Source: an uncultured Methanomicrobiales archaeon
GTDB lineage: Archaea; Halobacteriota; Methanomicrobia; Methanomicrobiales; Methanospirillaceae
Length of the DNA stretch: 64,000 nt
Assembly (NCBI GenBank): GCA_903926075.1
Contig: CAIYHQ010000034.1
Span: 1 to 64,000 of the forward strand
Direction of reading: 5' to 3'
Below are positions 1 to 12,780 of the stretch, piece after piece. The notes beneath the pieces are model-generated. The model worked only from the letters and a program-made list of their open reading frames with translations. It ran no database searches and was not told the DNA's origin. How positions within the stretch are numbered: the stretch's first letter is position 1; the number at the start of each line of letters is the position of its first letter. A program made the position numbers and the translations under genes.

Positions 1-260
1 ATTTCAATTTTATTGGAATTTCATGAATGAATTTAAAGATAAAAAAACTCCAGCTATGCTAGAGGGCTTAATAAATTGTCCGATTTCATGGCAGACATTT
101 TTGTATACAACGATTAAGTATGCTTAACTAGGACATTGCCTTTTTTTCCCCATTTTCTTTATTTTCCGGGTGCATATTTGAAAAAATTAATATGAAATTT
201 CACATCAGTATGTGTTTTCAGATAAAAAAAAGAAGATTTTTTAAACTACGGAAAGAAACG
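1..260. other. AT-rich non-coding region at the window start
   Basis: No convincing coding region is visible in either strand. The stretch is AT-rich with homopolymer runs. It probably holds the promoter of the glutamate-synthase-like gene, but I cannot place a single TATA box with confidence because several AT-rich octamers qualify. Confidence 0.5.
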
Positions 261-323
261 ACTTACTAGTCTGGTCTGGTAAGTGTCCGGGCTCTGGCCC
301 TCTAAAAGGGCCTGTTGAGGAGA
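261..323 (+). promoter_or_regulatory. Possible structured 5' leader with two hairpins and Shine-Dalgarno site
   Basis: Two perfect inverted repeats lie just before the glutamate-synthase-like gene. ACTTAC at 261-266 pairs with GTAAGT at 279-284, and GGCCCT at 296-301 pairs with AGGGCC at 307-312 around a 5-base loop. The Shine-Dalgarno-like GAGGAGA (317-323) follows within five bases of the second stem, so the hairpin could influence ribosome access. An ATG at 325 opens a six-codon frame that overlaps the real start at 335. It matches no riboswitch class I can recognise; regulation is inferred from position only. Confidence 0.35.
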
Positions 324-334
324 AATGAGTTATC

Positions 335-1924
335 ATGAACCTTAAAACACCAAATGCAAATGAAGCGACAGGGACTGTAAACAGGTCACGTTCTGTTGTT
401 CCTATGTCAGGTATCTGTACCCGTTGTGTGGACGGGTGCAAAGGAGCATGTGAAATCTGGCTTTCTTCATTTAGAGGAAGGGAAGTATTATATCCCGGGC
501 CTTTTGGAGAAATAACCGCCGGCGCAGACAAGAACTATCCAATTGATTATTCACATATTAATATACAGGGTTATGCCCGTGGAGCAAGAGGCCTTCCATC
601 GGGTATTGTTGGGGACCCAGATACAGCAGTTTTTTCTGAAGTCGATACTGAAACCTCGTACGGATGGGACAAAAAAGTGAAGATGAAGATTCCGATCTTC
701 ACAGGAGCCCTTGGTTCCACAGAGATAGCCCGTGTTAACTGGGAACACTTCGCAGTCGGAGCTGCAATATCAGGTATAACTCTTGTTTGTGGTGAGAATG
801 TTTGTGGTATCGATCCCGGTCTTGAACGCGACTCAAAAGGAAAGGTATCGAAATCACCAGAGATGGACAGGAGAATAAATACCTACAAGAAATTCCATGA
901 CGAATACGGAGAGATTTTAGTCCAGATGAATGTTGAGGACACCCGTCTTGGAACTGCAGAATATGTAGCTTCGAAACACAACCTTGAAACTATAGAACTA
1001 AAATGGGGTCAGGGTGCGAAATGTATTGGAGGCGAAATTAAAGTTAATTCCCTTGAAAGAGCAATCGAACTTAAGAAGCGGGGATATATAGTTTTACCAG
1101 ACCCGACAAGGCCCGACATGGCGAAGGCGTTTAAAAATGGAGCAATTAAGGAATTTGAGCGCCATTCAAGACTTGGATTTGTATCAAAAGAGGGTTTCCT
1201 TGAAGAAGCTGATCGCCTAAGAGACATAGGATTCAAGCGTATAACTCTGAAAACAGGAGCCTATTCAATGAGCGAACTTGCAATGGCGATTCGTTATGGG
1301 GCAGAAGCAAAAATAGATCTCCTGACAATAGACGGAGCACCAGGTGGGACCGGTATGAGTCCCTGGCCTATGATGAATGAATGGGGTATCCCAACTTTCT
1401 ATCTGCAGTCCCTGGCTTATGAGTTCTGTGAAAAGTTAAAGAAAAAAGGTATCAGGGTTCCAGATATTGCAATAGCGGGTGGATTCGCAGACGAAGCAAA
1501 TGCTTTCAAGGCAATAGCGATGGGAAGCCCCTATGTAAAGGCCATCTGTATGGGCAGGGCTCTGATGATTCCGGGAATGGTAGGAAAGAACATCGGAAAA
1601 TGGATAAAGGAAAAAGACCTCCCCAAAGCTGTAGCAAAATACGGTTCAAAAATTGAAGAGATCTTTGTTACATACGAAGAACTCAAAGAGAAATTTGGAT
1701 CAAGAATGGATGAAATTCCGCTTGGAGCAATAGCCATATACACGTATTCTCAGAGGTTTAAAACCGGGCTTCAGCAGGTAATGGCGGGTTCAAGAAATTT
1801 CAGCCTTGGAAGTGTCACAAGGGATGATCTGATGGCACTCACCGAAGAGTCAGCGAAAGTATCCGGAATAAAATATGTTATGGATGCCTATCGTGAGGAT
1901 GCTCTTGATATCCTTCTCAATTAA
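335..1924 (+). CDS. FMN-binding glutamate synthase family protein (GltB domain 2-like)
   Basis: This 529-residue protein resembles the central FMN-binding synthase domain of glutamate synthase, which forms glutamate from 2-oxoglutarate and ammonia. It lacks the N-terminal glutamine amidotransferase domain of bacterial GltB. Recognisable elements are the WGQGAK segment followed by GGE, the DGAPGGTG loop and the AIAGGFADE and GRALM segments of the TIM barrel. The N-terminus has a tight cysteine cluster at C28, C31, C35 and C39, unlike the iron-sulfur spacing of classical GltB; it may bind a cluster or metal. The ATG at 335 has GAGGAGA eleven bases upstream. Its 3' end overlaps the convergent next gene by 8 bp. 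The family is clear, but the true substrate and electron donor are not, since no gltD partner is adjacent. Confidence 0.8.
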   Translation: MNLKTPNANEATGTVNRSRSVVPMSGICTRCVDGCKGACEIWLSSFRGREVLYPGPFGEITAGADKNYPIDYSHINIQGYARGARGLPSGIVGDPDTAVFSEVDTETSYGWDKKVKMKIPIFTGALGSTEIARVNWEHFAVGAAISGITLVCGENVCGIDPGLERDSKGKVSKSPEMDRRINTYKKFHDEYGEILVQMNVEDTRLGTAEYVASKHNLETIELKWGQGAKCIGGEIKVNSLERAIELKKRGYIVLPDPTRPDMAKAFKNGAIKEFERHSRLGFVSKEGFLEEADRLRDIGFKRITLKTGAYSMSELAMAIRYGAEAKIDLLTIDGAPGGTGMSPWPMMNEWGIPTFYLQSLAYEFCEKLKKKGIRVPDIAIAGGFADEANAFKAIAMGSPYVKAICMGRALMIPGMVGKNIGKWIKEKDLPKAVAKYGSKIEEIFVTYEELKEKFGSRMDEIPLGAIAIYTYSQRFKTGLQQVMAGSRNFSLGSVTRDDLMALTEESAKVSGIKYVMDAYREDALDILLN

Positions 1925-3059
1925 TCTTTTTTTCTCCTATTATTGTTCCGGCTATCTTTGATCCAAGTGTCGGTGTCAGTGCTTCCAGCCAGAGGAAAAA
2001 ACCTACTTTTGACGGGGTATATCGTTCAAACTTAAAAATCCCATTGCGATCCTGTACCATTTTCAGGTACTCCTTTCTCTGTTTCGATCTGAGATAGATG
2101 ATGAAACATTTATCTGGCAGGTCCATTGCAAGGACTACTTTTGAGAAATAGTTCATGATATCCTGATATGAAAGACATTCTCCCTTGATTGTAAATTTAT
2201 AATTTTCACAGATCTTTTTTACTGCTGATGGAAAAAGAGCCCCGAACAAGACTTTTTTTACAACTTCAGGTGGATTATAAACTATCTTTGATTTCCATGT
2301 AAGGCTATTATCAGAAATAAGTCTTAAAAACATATCCCTTTCCTTGTTGTGAAACGCCAGATAATCGAAACCCGTTTTTATACTTATATCAATTGCATAG
2401 ACTACTTTAGGATGGTAAAATGGAATTCTGGGGACTTCATAAATGGGTTCGTTCATAAGATGGACTTTTATCTGTTCACATGAATCGGTTAGTACAAAGG
2501 CATTTTCAGGTGATTTTAGAAGTTTTCTGACAACAAGTGAGTTTGAAATGTCAATTGAGGATACGAGTATGAAATATACCGGGTATTGAGAGAAAAGATA
2601 TCCGAGCAGCCTTTTTTTATACTCGATTTCAATCTCAAACTCTTTCAAATCAGATGGAGATGTAATGACTTCAGCAAAAACTACCTGGTTATTGTAATCA
2701 ATTAATAGTATATCAAACTCGGCAAGATCCTGTCCATTTCCCCTTATTGTGATGTCACCTGACCTTGAATAGTAAAAGCCATTTTGTCCCAGTTTTATAC
2801 GCGCTCTTCGTTTTGGTGCATCAGCACCTTTTGCTGTTATATATTTAAGATAGTTGTTCTTTTGTGATATCTCAAGAAATGTTTCGTAGATGACTGCCTC
2901 ATACCAGCGCCCTTCTGCAGTCCTCATTGAGCCTATGTCAGTTGAAAATAGTTTTCTGCGTTCACCACGGTTCAAATGCCGGGTTGCCCTGACTACAAGT
3001 GATTCCCTTGGATGGAAAAGTTCACTCTGTGAACTTAAAAACGCTGTTAGATCACCCAT
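1917..3059 (-). CDS. Conserved-looking hypothetical protein with possible PD-(D/E)XK nuclease-like core
   Basis: I do not recognise this 380-residue protein. Its central part (about residues 125-165) has the feel of a restriction-endonuclease-like fold: a hydrophobic strand EFDILLID, then VVFAEVITS, then a helix rich in E and K. In PD-(D/E)XK enzymes the second strand would read E-x-K; here it reads E-V-I, so the lysine is missing or has moved. No signal peptide, membrane segment or HTH is evident. The N-terminal part is basic (about residues 25-40). It is transcribed alone, converges on the glutamate-synthase-like gene with an 8-bp overlap, and diverges from tRNA-Lys. A nuclease role is only a structural guess. 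Confidence 0.6.
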   Translation of the reverse strand: MGDLTAFLSSQSELFHPRESLVVRATRHLNRGERRKLFSTDIGSMRTAEGRWYEAVIYETFLEISQKNNYLKYITAKGADAPKRRARIKLGQNGFYYSRSGDITIRGNGQDLAEFDILLIDYNNQVVFAEVITSPSDLKEFEIEIEYKKRLLGYLFSQYPVYFILVSSIDISNSLVVRKLLKSPENAFVLTDSCEQIKVHLMNEPIYEVPRIPFYHPKVVYAIDISIKTGFDYLAFHNKERDMFLRLISDNSLTWKSKIVYNPPEVVKKVLFGALFPSAVKKICENYKFTIKGECLSYQDIMNYFSKVVLAMDLPDKCFIIYLRSKQRKEYLKMVQDRNGIFKFERYTPSKVGFFLWLEALTPTLGSKIAGTIIGEKKIN

Positions 3060-3184
3060 TATTATATAAATTGTATTCTTTCAGAGCAATTAATAAATAT
3101 TGGTTCTTTATCCACTTTCAGAGAAAAGTGAAAGTTCAAAAAAATTCATAGTATTCATGAGAACTCAAAGATAAGAAAAGAATA

Positions 3185-3215
3185 TTTATATAGTTTTCTC
3201 ACTCTGTATATATGC
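3185..3215 (+). promoter_or_regulatory. tRNA-Lys promoter: TATA box A and box B
   Basis: TTTATATA at 3185-3192 is a near-ideal archaeal TATA box. ATGC at 3212-3215, about 25 bases downstream of its centre, matches the box B start-site motif of methanogen stable-RNA genes. It would give a precursor with about 20 bases of 5' leader before the tRNA. The same promoter could feed the RNA polymerase operon that begins 74 bases after the tRNA. Confidence 0.6.
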
Positions 3216-3233
3216 TGCGTGGCATTTTGGGGT

Positions 3234-3307
3234 GGGTTCGTAGCTCAGCTCGGTAGAGCGCCTGGCTTTTAACCAGGTGGTCGGGGGTTCAAATCCCCCC
3301 GAGCCCG
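3234..3307 (+). tRNA. tRNA-Lys (anticodon TTT)
   Basis: The cloverleaf can be folded by eye. The acceptor stem GGGTTCG pairs with CGAGCCC (one G-T pair). The anticodon stem CCTGG/CCAGG encloses the loop CTTTTAA with anticodon TTT. The T arm is GGGGG-TTCAAAT-CCCCC, and the discriminator base is G. The 3' CCA is not encoded. No intron is present. Confidence 0.95.
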
Positions 3308-3380
3308 CTACCACGTTTAATGTGGAGTTTTTTGAATCGGTGGTGCATCTGATTTATTGTTTCAGTCGGGAGGGGATTTC

Positions 3381-3764
3381 TTGAGCACCAAAGAAGTGGT
3401 ACCTAAGGGTGAAAGTTTACAGGAATCTACAAAAAAAACTATAGAGAAGGAAAAGATTCCACGATTACAGGTTCTTAGCCATATAATGGTTCCAGAACAT
3501 ACAATTATGGAAAAGGAAGAGGTAATCGGGCTTTACATTCTCTATGGGGGTCACTCTGAAAGGTCTGTTCCGGACATTTCAGAGGTTAAATGGCCAGATG
3601 TGATGGACTTTGTTGAGAAGAAACTGCCTAAAATCTATAATGATGACCCGGCGGTAAAGGCAATCAAAGCGAAAGAAAAGGATGTCATAAGAATTGTGAA
3701 AAAAAGTGACACTGCAGGACGTTCAGAGTCATACCGCTTTGTAATTCGGCGACCGAAAAAATAA
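3381..3764 (+). CDS. rpoH: DNA-directed RNA polymerase subunit H
   Basis: Subunit H (Rpb5 C-terminal domain homologue) forms part of the jaw of archaeal RNA polymerase. The conserved signature is present: VPEH near the start of the domain, then [20 protein letters not shown] and the YRFVIRR end. I choose TTG at 3381 because GGAGGGG (3369-3375) sits five bases before it; an in-frame TTG at 3357 lacks such a site. This gives 127 residues, against about 78 in most archaea. The extra length comes from a charged N-terminal tail of roughly 28 residues and an insertion of roughly 20 residues (around [11 protein letters not shown]) between the VPEH helix and LPKI. First gene of the RNA polymerase operon. 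Confidence 0.92.
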   Translation: MSTKEVVPKGESLQESTKKTIEKEKIPRLQVLSHIMVPEHTIMEKEEVIGLYILYGGHSERSVPDISEVKWPDVMDFVEKKLPKIYNDDPAVKAIKAKEKDVIRIVKKSDTAGRSESYRFVIRRPKK

Positions 3765-3779
3765 CCGGGGTTGATATTT

Positions 3780-5390
3780 TTGATAGACAGAAAGACATTA
3801 TCTGAAGCATATTTTTCGCGCGAGCATGTTGCGCGTCACCAACTTGACTCGTTTAACTATTGTATCACCCACAATCTGCAAAAGGTAGTTGATGAGCAGA
3901 AAGTAATTGAGACCGATATTGAGATGCGTGGAAAAGGCAGCCACCCGGTCTGGGTGGAACTGGGGAAACTTGAAGTAAAGAGACCCCTTGTGCGTGAAGC
4001 TGATGGTTCGCAGTCAGAGCTCTACCCCAGTGAAGCCAGGCTTCGAAACCTCACTTATGCAGCACCAATACAACTTGATCTGACGCTTATCCAGGGAGGA
4101 GAACGTGGCGAGCCAGTTCACGCGACAATTGGCCAGCTTCCAATCATGGTAGGATCAGTTGCCTGTAATCTTTATGGGATGACTGATGACGAGCGTGTAG
4201 TTCATGGTGAAGACCCACTGGATCCGGGGGGTTATTTTATTGTTAACGGGACTGAGCGCGTCCTCATGACACTTGAGGACCTTACCTCAAACAAAATAAT
4301 GACAGAGTTTACAGAAAGGTACAATGAAAGAATCTATGTTTCCAAAGTTTTTTCCCAGTACCGCGGATATCGCGCCCTTGTAGTTGTTGAAAGGAATAGA
4401 AAAAATCTGCTTGAAGTCTCATTCCCGTCAGTAGCCGGTCATCTTAGATTTGTTGATCTCATCTGGGCACTTGGAATGACTACAGATCAGGATATAGTCA
4501 ATGCTGTATCCACAGATGAAGATATTCTGCGGTTCATGATCCAGAACCTGGAAGAGACTTACAAATCAATGAAAGATGAGAATAAGAGAGAAGACTTAAA
4601 TGACCTTGATGATTTAAAGAAAATTGAACTTGGGGTCATGTATGTCGGAAAAAAACTGGCACCCAACCAGACAAAGGACTACCAGCGCAAAAGGTCAGAA
4701 TTTGTTCTTGATAATTATCTCCTTCCCCATCTTAATTACCTCATGCCGCCAACTCTCAAAGAAGGTGATCCTGATTACCGATCAACAGTTGAAGGTGTAA
4801 GGCTTGCTAAAGCTCACTTCCTTGGTAGAATGGCAGAAGCCTGTTTTGATCTTGTTCTTGATAAACGCAGGATAGATGACAAAGATCACTATTCTAACAA
4901 GAGACTTAAACTTGCCGGGGACCTCATGGAAGATCTCTTCCGTATCTCATTAAACAGGCTTACCCGTGATATTAAATATCAACTTGAACGAGCAAGCATG
5001 AGGCACCGTGACCTTTCGATCTCGACTGCAGTCAGAGCAGATGTCCTGACTGAACGCCTGCTGCATCCTCTTGCAACAGGAAACTGGGTAGGGGGTAGGA
5101 CAGGTGTTTCACAACTTCTTGATCGTGTCGACCATATGAGTGTACTCTCCCACTTACGAAGAGTAATTTCTCCACTTTCGCGTTCACAGCCACACTTTGA
5201 AGCCCGTGATCTTCACCCTACACAGTGGGGCAGAATATGTCCAAGCGAAACACCAGAAGGACCGAATTGTGGTCTTGTGAAAAATTTCGCCCAGATGGTT
5301 GAGATCAGCAAAGGAGTAATGGATGAAGAGGAAGTTCCACGTATGCTTTACCGTCTGGGAGTCGATAAAATCGGGAGTGAATCACAGTGA
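3780..5390 (+). CDS. rpoB2: DNA-directed RNA polymerase subunit B'' (N-terminal half of B)
   Basis: This is the N-terminal half of the second-largest RNA polymerase subunit, encoded separately as in many methanogens. It carries the protrusion, lobe and fork regions; the fork motif [34 protein letters not shown] near the C-terminus is diagnostic. I choose TTG at 3780, since GGGGTTGAT at 3767-3775 matches the anti-Shine-Dalgarno consensus at most positions; the in-frame TTG at 3771 lies inside that site. The stop codon overlaps the GTG start of the B' gene (GTGA), implying translational coupling. Length (536 residues) is usual for B''. Confidence 0.95.
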   Translation: MIDRKTLSEAYFSREHVARHQLDSFNYCITHNLQKVVDEQKVIETDIEMRGKGSHPVWVELGKLEVKRPLVREADGSQSELYPSEARLRNLTYAAPIQLDLTLIQGGERGEPVHATIGQLPIMVGSVACNLYGMTDDERVVHGEDPLDPGGYFIVNGTERVLMTLEDLTSNKIMTEFTERYNERIYVSKVFSQYRGYRALVVVERNRKNLLEVSFPSVAGHLRFVDLIWALGMTTDQDIVNAVSTDEDILRFMIQNLEETYKSMKDENKREDLNDLDDLKKIELGVMYVGKKLAPNQTKDYQRKRSEFVLDNYLLPHLNYLMPPTLKEGDPDYRSTVEGVRLAKAHFLGRMAEACFDLVLDKRRIDDKDHYSNKRLKLAGDLMEDLFRISLNRLTRDIKYQLERASMRHRDLSISTAVRADVLTERLLHPLATGNWVGGRTGVSQLLDRVDHMSVLSHLRRVISPLSRSQPHFEARDLHPTQWGRICPSETPEGPNCGLVKNFAQMVEISKGVMDEEEVPRMLYRLGVDKIGSESQ

Positions 5391-7207
5391 TTCAGAAAAA
5401 ATCGAGGGTCTTTGTTGATGGAGCACTAATTGGACTTGTGGATAACCCAGTCCAGTTAGCTTCAAAAGTCAGGGAGATGCGGCGTAAAGGTGAGTTGTCA
5501 TTTGAGGTGAATGTCTCTCATAAAACCTTCAATGGTGACGTTATTGTAAATACCGACCGTGGAAGGGCGAGAAGGCCGCTTATTGTAGTAACAGGCGGAA
5601 AAGTAACCATATCCGATGATGAAATAGCTAAACTCCGAAAGAAGGAATTGCATTTCAATGACCTTGTCAAGAAAGGGCAGATCGAATTTATTGATGCTGA
5701 AGAAGAGGAAGATCTGCTTATCGCGATTAACCCTGAGGATATCACTCCGGACCACACACACCTAGAGATAGACCCCTCCCTTATACTTGGCATTTCAGCT
5801 GCGCATGTTCCTTTCCCAGAGCACAACGCAAGTCCCCGTGTCACGATGGGAGCAGGAATGGTCAAGCAGGCTCTTGGTCTTTCATCAGTTAACATGAAAC
5901 TCAGGCCTGATACACGTGGTCATCTATTACATTATGTCCAGAAACCTCTCGTGCATACACAGACATCAGAAGTTATTGGTTCTGATGACAGGCCTGCAGG
6001 CCAGAATTTTGTGGTTGCAATCATCTCATTTGAGGGTTATAACATAGAAGATGCCCTTATTTTTAATAAAGCCTCGATTGAAAGAGGATTAGGCCGTTCA
6101 CATTTTTTCAGGACATATGAAGGAGAAGAACGGAGATATCCTGGAGGCCAGATCGACAAGATCCAAATCCCTGACGAAGAAGTCATTGGAGCTCATGGAG
6201 CCGAGTATTATCAGAACCTGGATGATGACGGTGTAATAAATCCAGAGACAGTTGTTAAAGAGAAAGATGTTCTTATCGGTAAAACTTCCCCACCTAGATT
6301 TCTTGAAGAACCTTCCGGAGACCTTATTACAGTAGAGAAAAGGAGAGACACGTCTGTAACCATGCGGAGTAATGAACATGGTATTGTTGATACAGTCATT
6401 ATAACAGAAGGTGAGAACAGTTCCCGTCTCGTAAAAGTAAGGACGAGGGACTTAAGAATCCCTGAAATCGGTGATAAATTTGCCTCAAGGCATGGACAGA
6501 AAGGAGTAATCGGGCTTATCTGTCCGCCATACGATATGCCTTTTACTGAAAACGGTCTAAACCCTGATATAATTATTAATCCCCATGCAATTCCAAGCCG
6601 GATGACAGTAGGTCATATGCTTGAAATGCTTGGTGGAAAAGTAGGTTCCCTTGAAGGCCGAAGAATCAATAGTACTGCGTTTGCAGGTGAAAAAGAGGAG
6701 GATCTACGTTCAGATCTGAAGAAACTGGGTTTCTCCCATACTGGCCGCGAAGTAATGTACGATGGTATTACAGGGAAACAGTTTAAAGCCGACATATATC
6801 TTGGAGTTATTTATTATCAGAAACTGTATCACATGGTCTCATCAAAAATGCATGCCCGTTCCCGTGGACCGGTTCAGGTTCTGACACGGCAGCCGACAGA
6901 AGGAAGGGCCAGGGAAGGGGGTCTGCGGTTCGGAGAGATGGAACGTGATGTGATGATAGGCCATGGAGCTGCGATGGCCTTAAAAGAGCGTCTGCTTGAT
7001 GAATCTGACAAAGTCATGCAGTACGTCTGTGCAAAGTGCGGTATGATAGCAATGCTTGACAGAAAGCAAAATACGACCCGGTGCCTTGCATGTGGGAGCG
7101 ATACAGATATCTACTCTGTCGAGATGAGTTATGCCTTCAAACTCCTCCTCGATGAAATGAAGAGCATGAATATTGCCCCGAGACTGAAACTCGAAGATGT
7201 GGTTTAA
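5387..7207 (+). CDS. rpoB1: DNA-directed RNA polymerase subunit B' (C-terminal half of B)
   Basis: This is the C-terminal half of subunit B, contributing the hybrid-binding, wall and anchor regions of the catalytic centre. Family landmarks are [22 protein letters not shown], the [11 protein letters not shown] segment and [31 protein letters not shown]-terminal zinc finger is visible with CAKCG and CLACG. The GTG start is embedded in the preceding stop codon. It is followed after 14 bases by rpoA1 with its own strong ribosome site. At 606 residues it has the normal length. Confidence 0.96.
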   Translation: MIQKKSRVFVDGALIGLVDNPVQLASKVREMRRKGELSFEVNVSHKTFNGDVIVNTDRGRARRPLIVVTGGKVTISDDEIAKLRKKELHFNDLVKKGQIEFIDAEEEEDLLIAINPEDITPDHTHLEIDPSLILGISAAHVPFPEHNASPRVTMGAGMVKQALGLSSVNMKLRPDTRGHLLHYVQKPLVHTQTSEVIGSDDRPAGQNFVVAIISFEGYNIEDALIFNKASIERGLGRSHFFRTYEGEERRYPGGQIDKIQIPDEEVIGAHGAEYYQNLDDDGVINPETVVKEKDVLIGKTSPPRFLEEPSGDLITVEKRRDTSVTMRSNEHGIVDTVIITEGENSSRLVKVRTRDLRIPEIGDKFASRHGQKGVIGLICPPYDMPFTENGLNPDIIINPHAIPSRMTVGHMLEMLGGKVGSLEGRRINSTAFAGEKEEDLRSDLKKLGFSHTGREVMYDGITGKQFKADIYLGVIYYQKLYHMVSSKMHARSRGPVQVLTRQPTEGRAREGGLRFGEMERDVMIGHGAAMALKERLLDESDKVMQYVCAKCGMIAMLDRKQNTTRCLACGSDTDIYSVEMSYAFKLLLDEMKSMNIAPRLKLEDVV

Positions 7208-7221
7208 GGGGAGGAAATAAA

Positions 7222-11210
<3,989 letters not shown>

Positions 11211-11245
11211 AGACTCCACGACCATTAAAAAAATGTGATTATATT

Positions 11246-11536
11246 ATGGATTTTGATGCATCGCTCAGAAGAGCATTAAAGACAGGAAAGGTCTGTCTTG
11301 GACAGAAGAGCACCACTGATTCTGTCAAAGACGGAAAAGCGCAGATAGTAGTAGTAGCAAAGAACTGTCCCGGGGACTTTGTCTCCTCGCTGAAGCAGAA
11401 AGAAGACGTTTTTGTTTATACATATGAAGGATCAAGCGTTCAACTTGGAAAGGCATGTGGAAAACCTTTTCTTGTGAGTGCACTTGCCGTGGTGGAACCC
11501 GGTGAATCAGATATCCTCTCCCTAAAGAGGGCATGA
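11246..11536 (+). CDS. rpl30e: Large ribosomal subunit protein L30e
   Basis: L30e is a small RNA-binding ribosomal protein found in archaea and eukaryotes, usually encoded directly after rpoA2. The 96-residue length and the segments LRRALKTGKVCLGQKST, IVVVAKNCP and LGKACGKPFLVSALAV are typical. It lies 35 bases after rpoA2 and one base before the nusA-like gene, continuing the transcription operon. No clear Shine-Dalgarno site is visible. Confidence 0.93.
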   Translation: MDFDASLRRALKTGKVCLGQKSTTDSVKDGKAQIVVVAKNCPGDFVSSLKQKEDVFVYTYEGSSVQLGKACGKPFLVSALAVVEPGESDILSLKRA

Positions 11537-11537
11537 A

Positions 11538-11978
11538 ATGGGTGATATAGTCTTAAACGAGGAAGACCTCTCTCTTATTGCAAAATTCGAGAGGATTACA
11601 GGAGCTTCTTCACGTGATTGTGTTATCGATGAAAAAAATGAAAGAATTATCTTTGTAGTAAATCCGGGCGAGATGGGGAAAGCTATTGGTAAAAAGGGAT
11701 CCAGTATTAAGAAAGCGAGTGATATGATAGGCAAGCGCATTGAGGTAGTTGAGTATTCAAAGGATCCGGTACAATTTATCAGGAATTGTTTTCTTCCAGC
11801 CCAGGTAGCATCAATAGACTTTATTGAAACAGATAGTGTCCAATCAGTAAACATTGGTGTCCGTGATGAAGATAAAGGACTTGCAATTGGAAAGGAAGGG
11901 AAAAACATCTTCAAAGTAAAAAAACTTGCAAGCAGACAGCATAATATTGAAGATGTGCAGATAGTAGACGTGAGTTAA
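11538..11978 (+). CDS. nusA: Archaeal NusA-like transcription termination/antitermination factor (KH domains)
   Basis: Archaeal NusA consists of two KH RNA-binding domains only and lacks the N-terminal polymerase-binding and S1 domains of bacterial NusA. Both KH signatures are present: GKAIGKKGSSIKK (about residues 49-61) and GLAIGKEGKNIFKVKKL (about residues 114-130). Length is 146 residues, normal for the family. The ATG begins one base after the stop of rpl30e, with AGAGGG upstream. It is the last gene of the operon here: a tRNA on the other strand follows, instead of the rpsL, rpsG and fusA genes that commonly come next in archaea. Confidence 0.93.
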   Translation: MGDIVLNEEDLSLIAKFERITGASSRDCVIDEKNERIIFVVNPGEMGKAIGKKGSSIKKASDMIGKRIEVVEYSKDPVQFIRNCFLPAQVASIDFIETDSVQSVNIGVRDEDKGLAIGKEGKNIFKVKKLASRQHNIEDVQIVDVS

Positions 11979-11992
11979 TCTTCTGTTTTTTT
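11979..11992 (+). terminator. Oligo-T terminator after nusA
   Basis: A run of seven T residues (11986-11992) begins seven bases after the nusA stop codon. T-rich tracts on the coding strand are the usual intrinsic terminators of archaea. It also separates the operon from the opposing tRNA-Arg. Confidence 0.5.
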
Positions 11993-12001
11993 AAAAAATG
12001 A

Positions 12002-12076
12002 CGGGCCTGGAGGGATTTGAACCCTCGACGTCCGGGTTAGAAGCCCGGCGCTCTGTCCAGACTAAGCCACAGGCCC
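12002..12076 (-). tRNA. tRNA-Arg (anticodon TCT)
   Basis: Read on the minus strand, the acceptor stem GGGCCTG pairs with CAGGCCC. The anticodon stem CCGGG/CCCGG encloses the loop CTTCTAA with anticodon TCT, which reads AGA and AGG. The T arm is GAGGG-TTCAAAT-CCCTC and the discriminator is G. No intron and no encoded CCA. Confidence 0.95.
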
Positions 12077-12158
12077 AGATATCTAATATTTATTTTCCGT
12101 CTTTCATAATAAAACATGTACAGGATTAGAAAAAAATTATTTCCGGATTAAGTGTGAT

Positions 12159-12455
12159 ATGCACTCCTTTACTCTTCTTGAGATTATAGGAAATACACCC
12201 CTTGTTGAAATCTCTCACTTCGATATATCCAATGAAGTAAGGATTTATGCCAAACTTGAAGGGGCTAATCCAGGTGGTTCAATAAAGGACCGCGCTGCAC
12301 TCTATATGTTTAGAAAAGCTCAATCTGAGGGATTACTGAAGAAAAACCGTATCATTATCGAGCCTACAAGTGGGAATACCAGGATTGCTCTCGCCATGAT
12401 TGGTGCCGTAATGGGTGAAAGAGTGCGTCTTCTGATGCCTGAATGCTATTTGTAA
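12159..12455 (+). pseudogene. Truncated cysteine synthase (CysK/CysM family), N-terminal fragment
   Basis: The 98 residues match the N-terminal third of O-acetylserine sulfhydrylase: the opening IGNTPLVE, the PLP-lysine segment GGSIKDRAA (K43) and EPTSGNT. The family is about 300 residues, so the substrate-loop, glycine-rich and C-terminal domains are absent. After MPE the frame runs into CYL and a stop, and I see no continuation in the other frames of the next 120 bases. The normally invariant Gly after SGNT is Arg here, a further sign of decay. Probably a dead remnant after a deletion or recombination. No mobile-element sequence is visible beside the breakpoint. Confidence 0.75.
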
Positions 12456-12580
12456 CAGATAGTAAGTTCATACCATTTTTCCAATACTAAAGCATAGAGT
12501 CAGTGAAGACAATAATGTTTCAATACCGTTTTATCATTGAATGTCAATTAGTCACTATTGCACATGGGTGATTTGGTCTA

Positions 12581-12769
12581 ATGGATGAATATATTTTTGA
12601 CCTGGTAATTTACCTTTTAATAGGATTTATTTCATTTGTTATCGGGCTGGGACTGGGGTATGGAGTAATGAAAAGGCATTATCGAAAAAGATTTATTGTG
12701 GTTAGCGAAGCGTGTGAGCAGGTTGAGTCGATAATCCCTGTTCTTGAAGAGATGGAGAAGGAATCATAA
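12581..12769 (+). CDS. Small single-pass membrane protein, paralogue 1
   Basis: This unrecognised 62-residue protein has one hydrophobic segment (about residues 6-28, ending in GLGLGYGVM), then a basic stretch (KRHYRKR) and an acidic C-terminal tail ending LEEMEKES. The positive-inside rule suggests the tail is cytoplasmic. It is followed after 11 bases by a gene with the same architecture and matching positions such as the glycine pattern in the membrane segment and the P-x-L-x-E-x tail. The pair looks like a tandem duplication. Function unknown. Confidence 0.55.
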   Translation: MDEYIFDLVIYLLIGFISFVIGLGLGYGVMKRHYRKRFIVVSEACEQVESIIPVLEEMEKES

Positions 12770-12780
12770 AGGAGAATTAT

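Noticed and set aside
241-334. Known riboswitch
   Set aside because: I could not match the two hairpins to any class I know, so only a generic structured leader is reported.
3113-3130. Inverted repeat CACTTT/AAAGTG between the unknown gene and tRNA-Lys
   Set aside because: Six-base stems are frequent in AT-rich DNA; without conservation data it cannot be called an operator.
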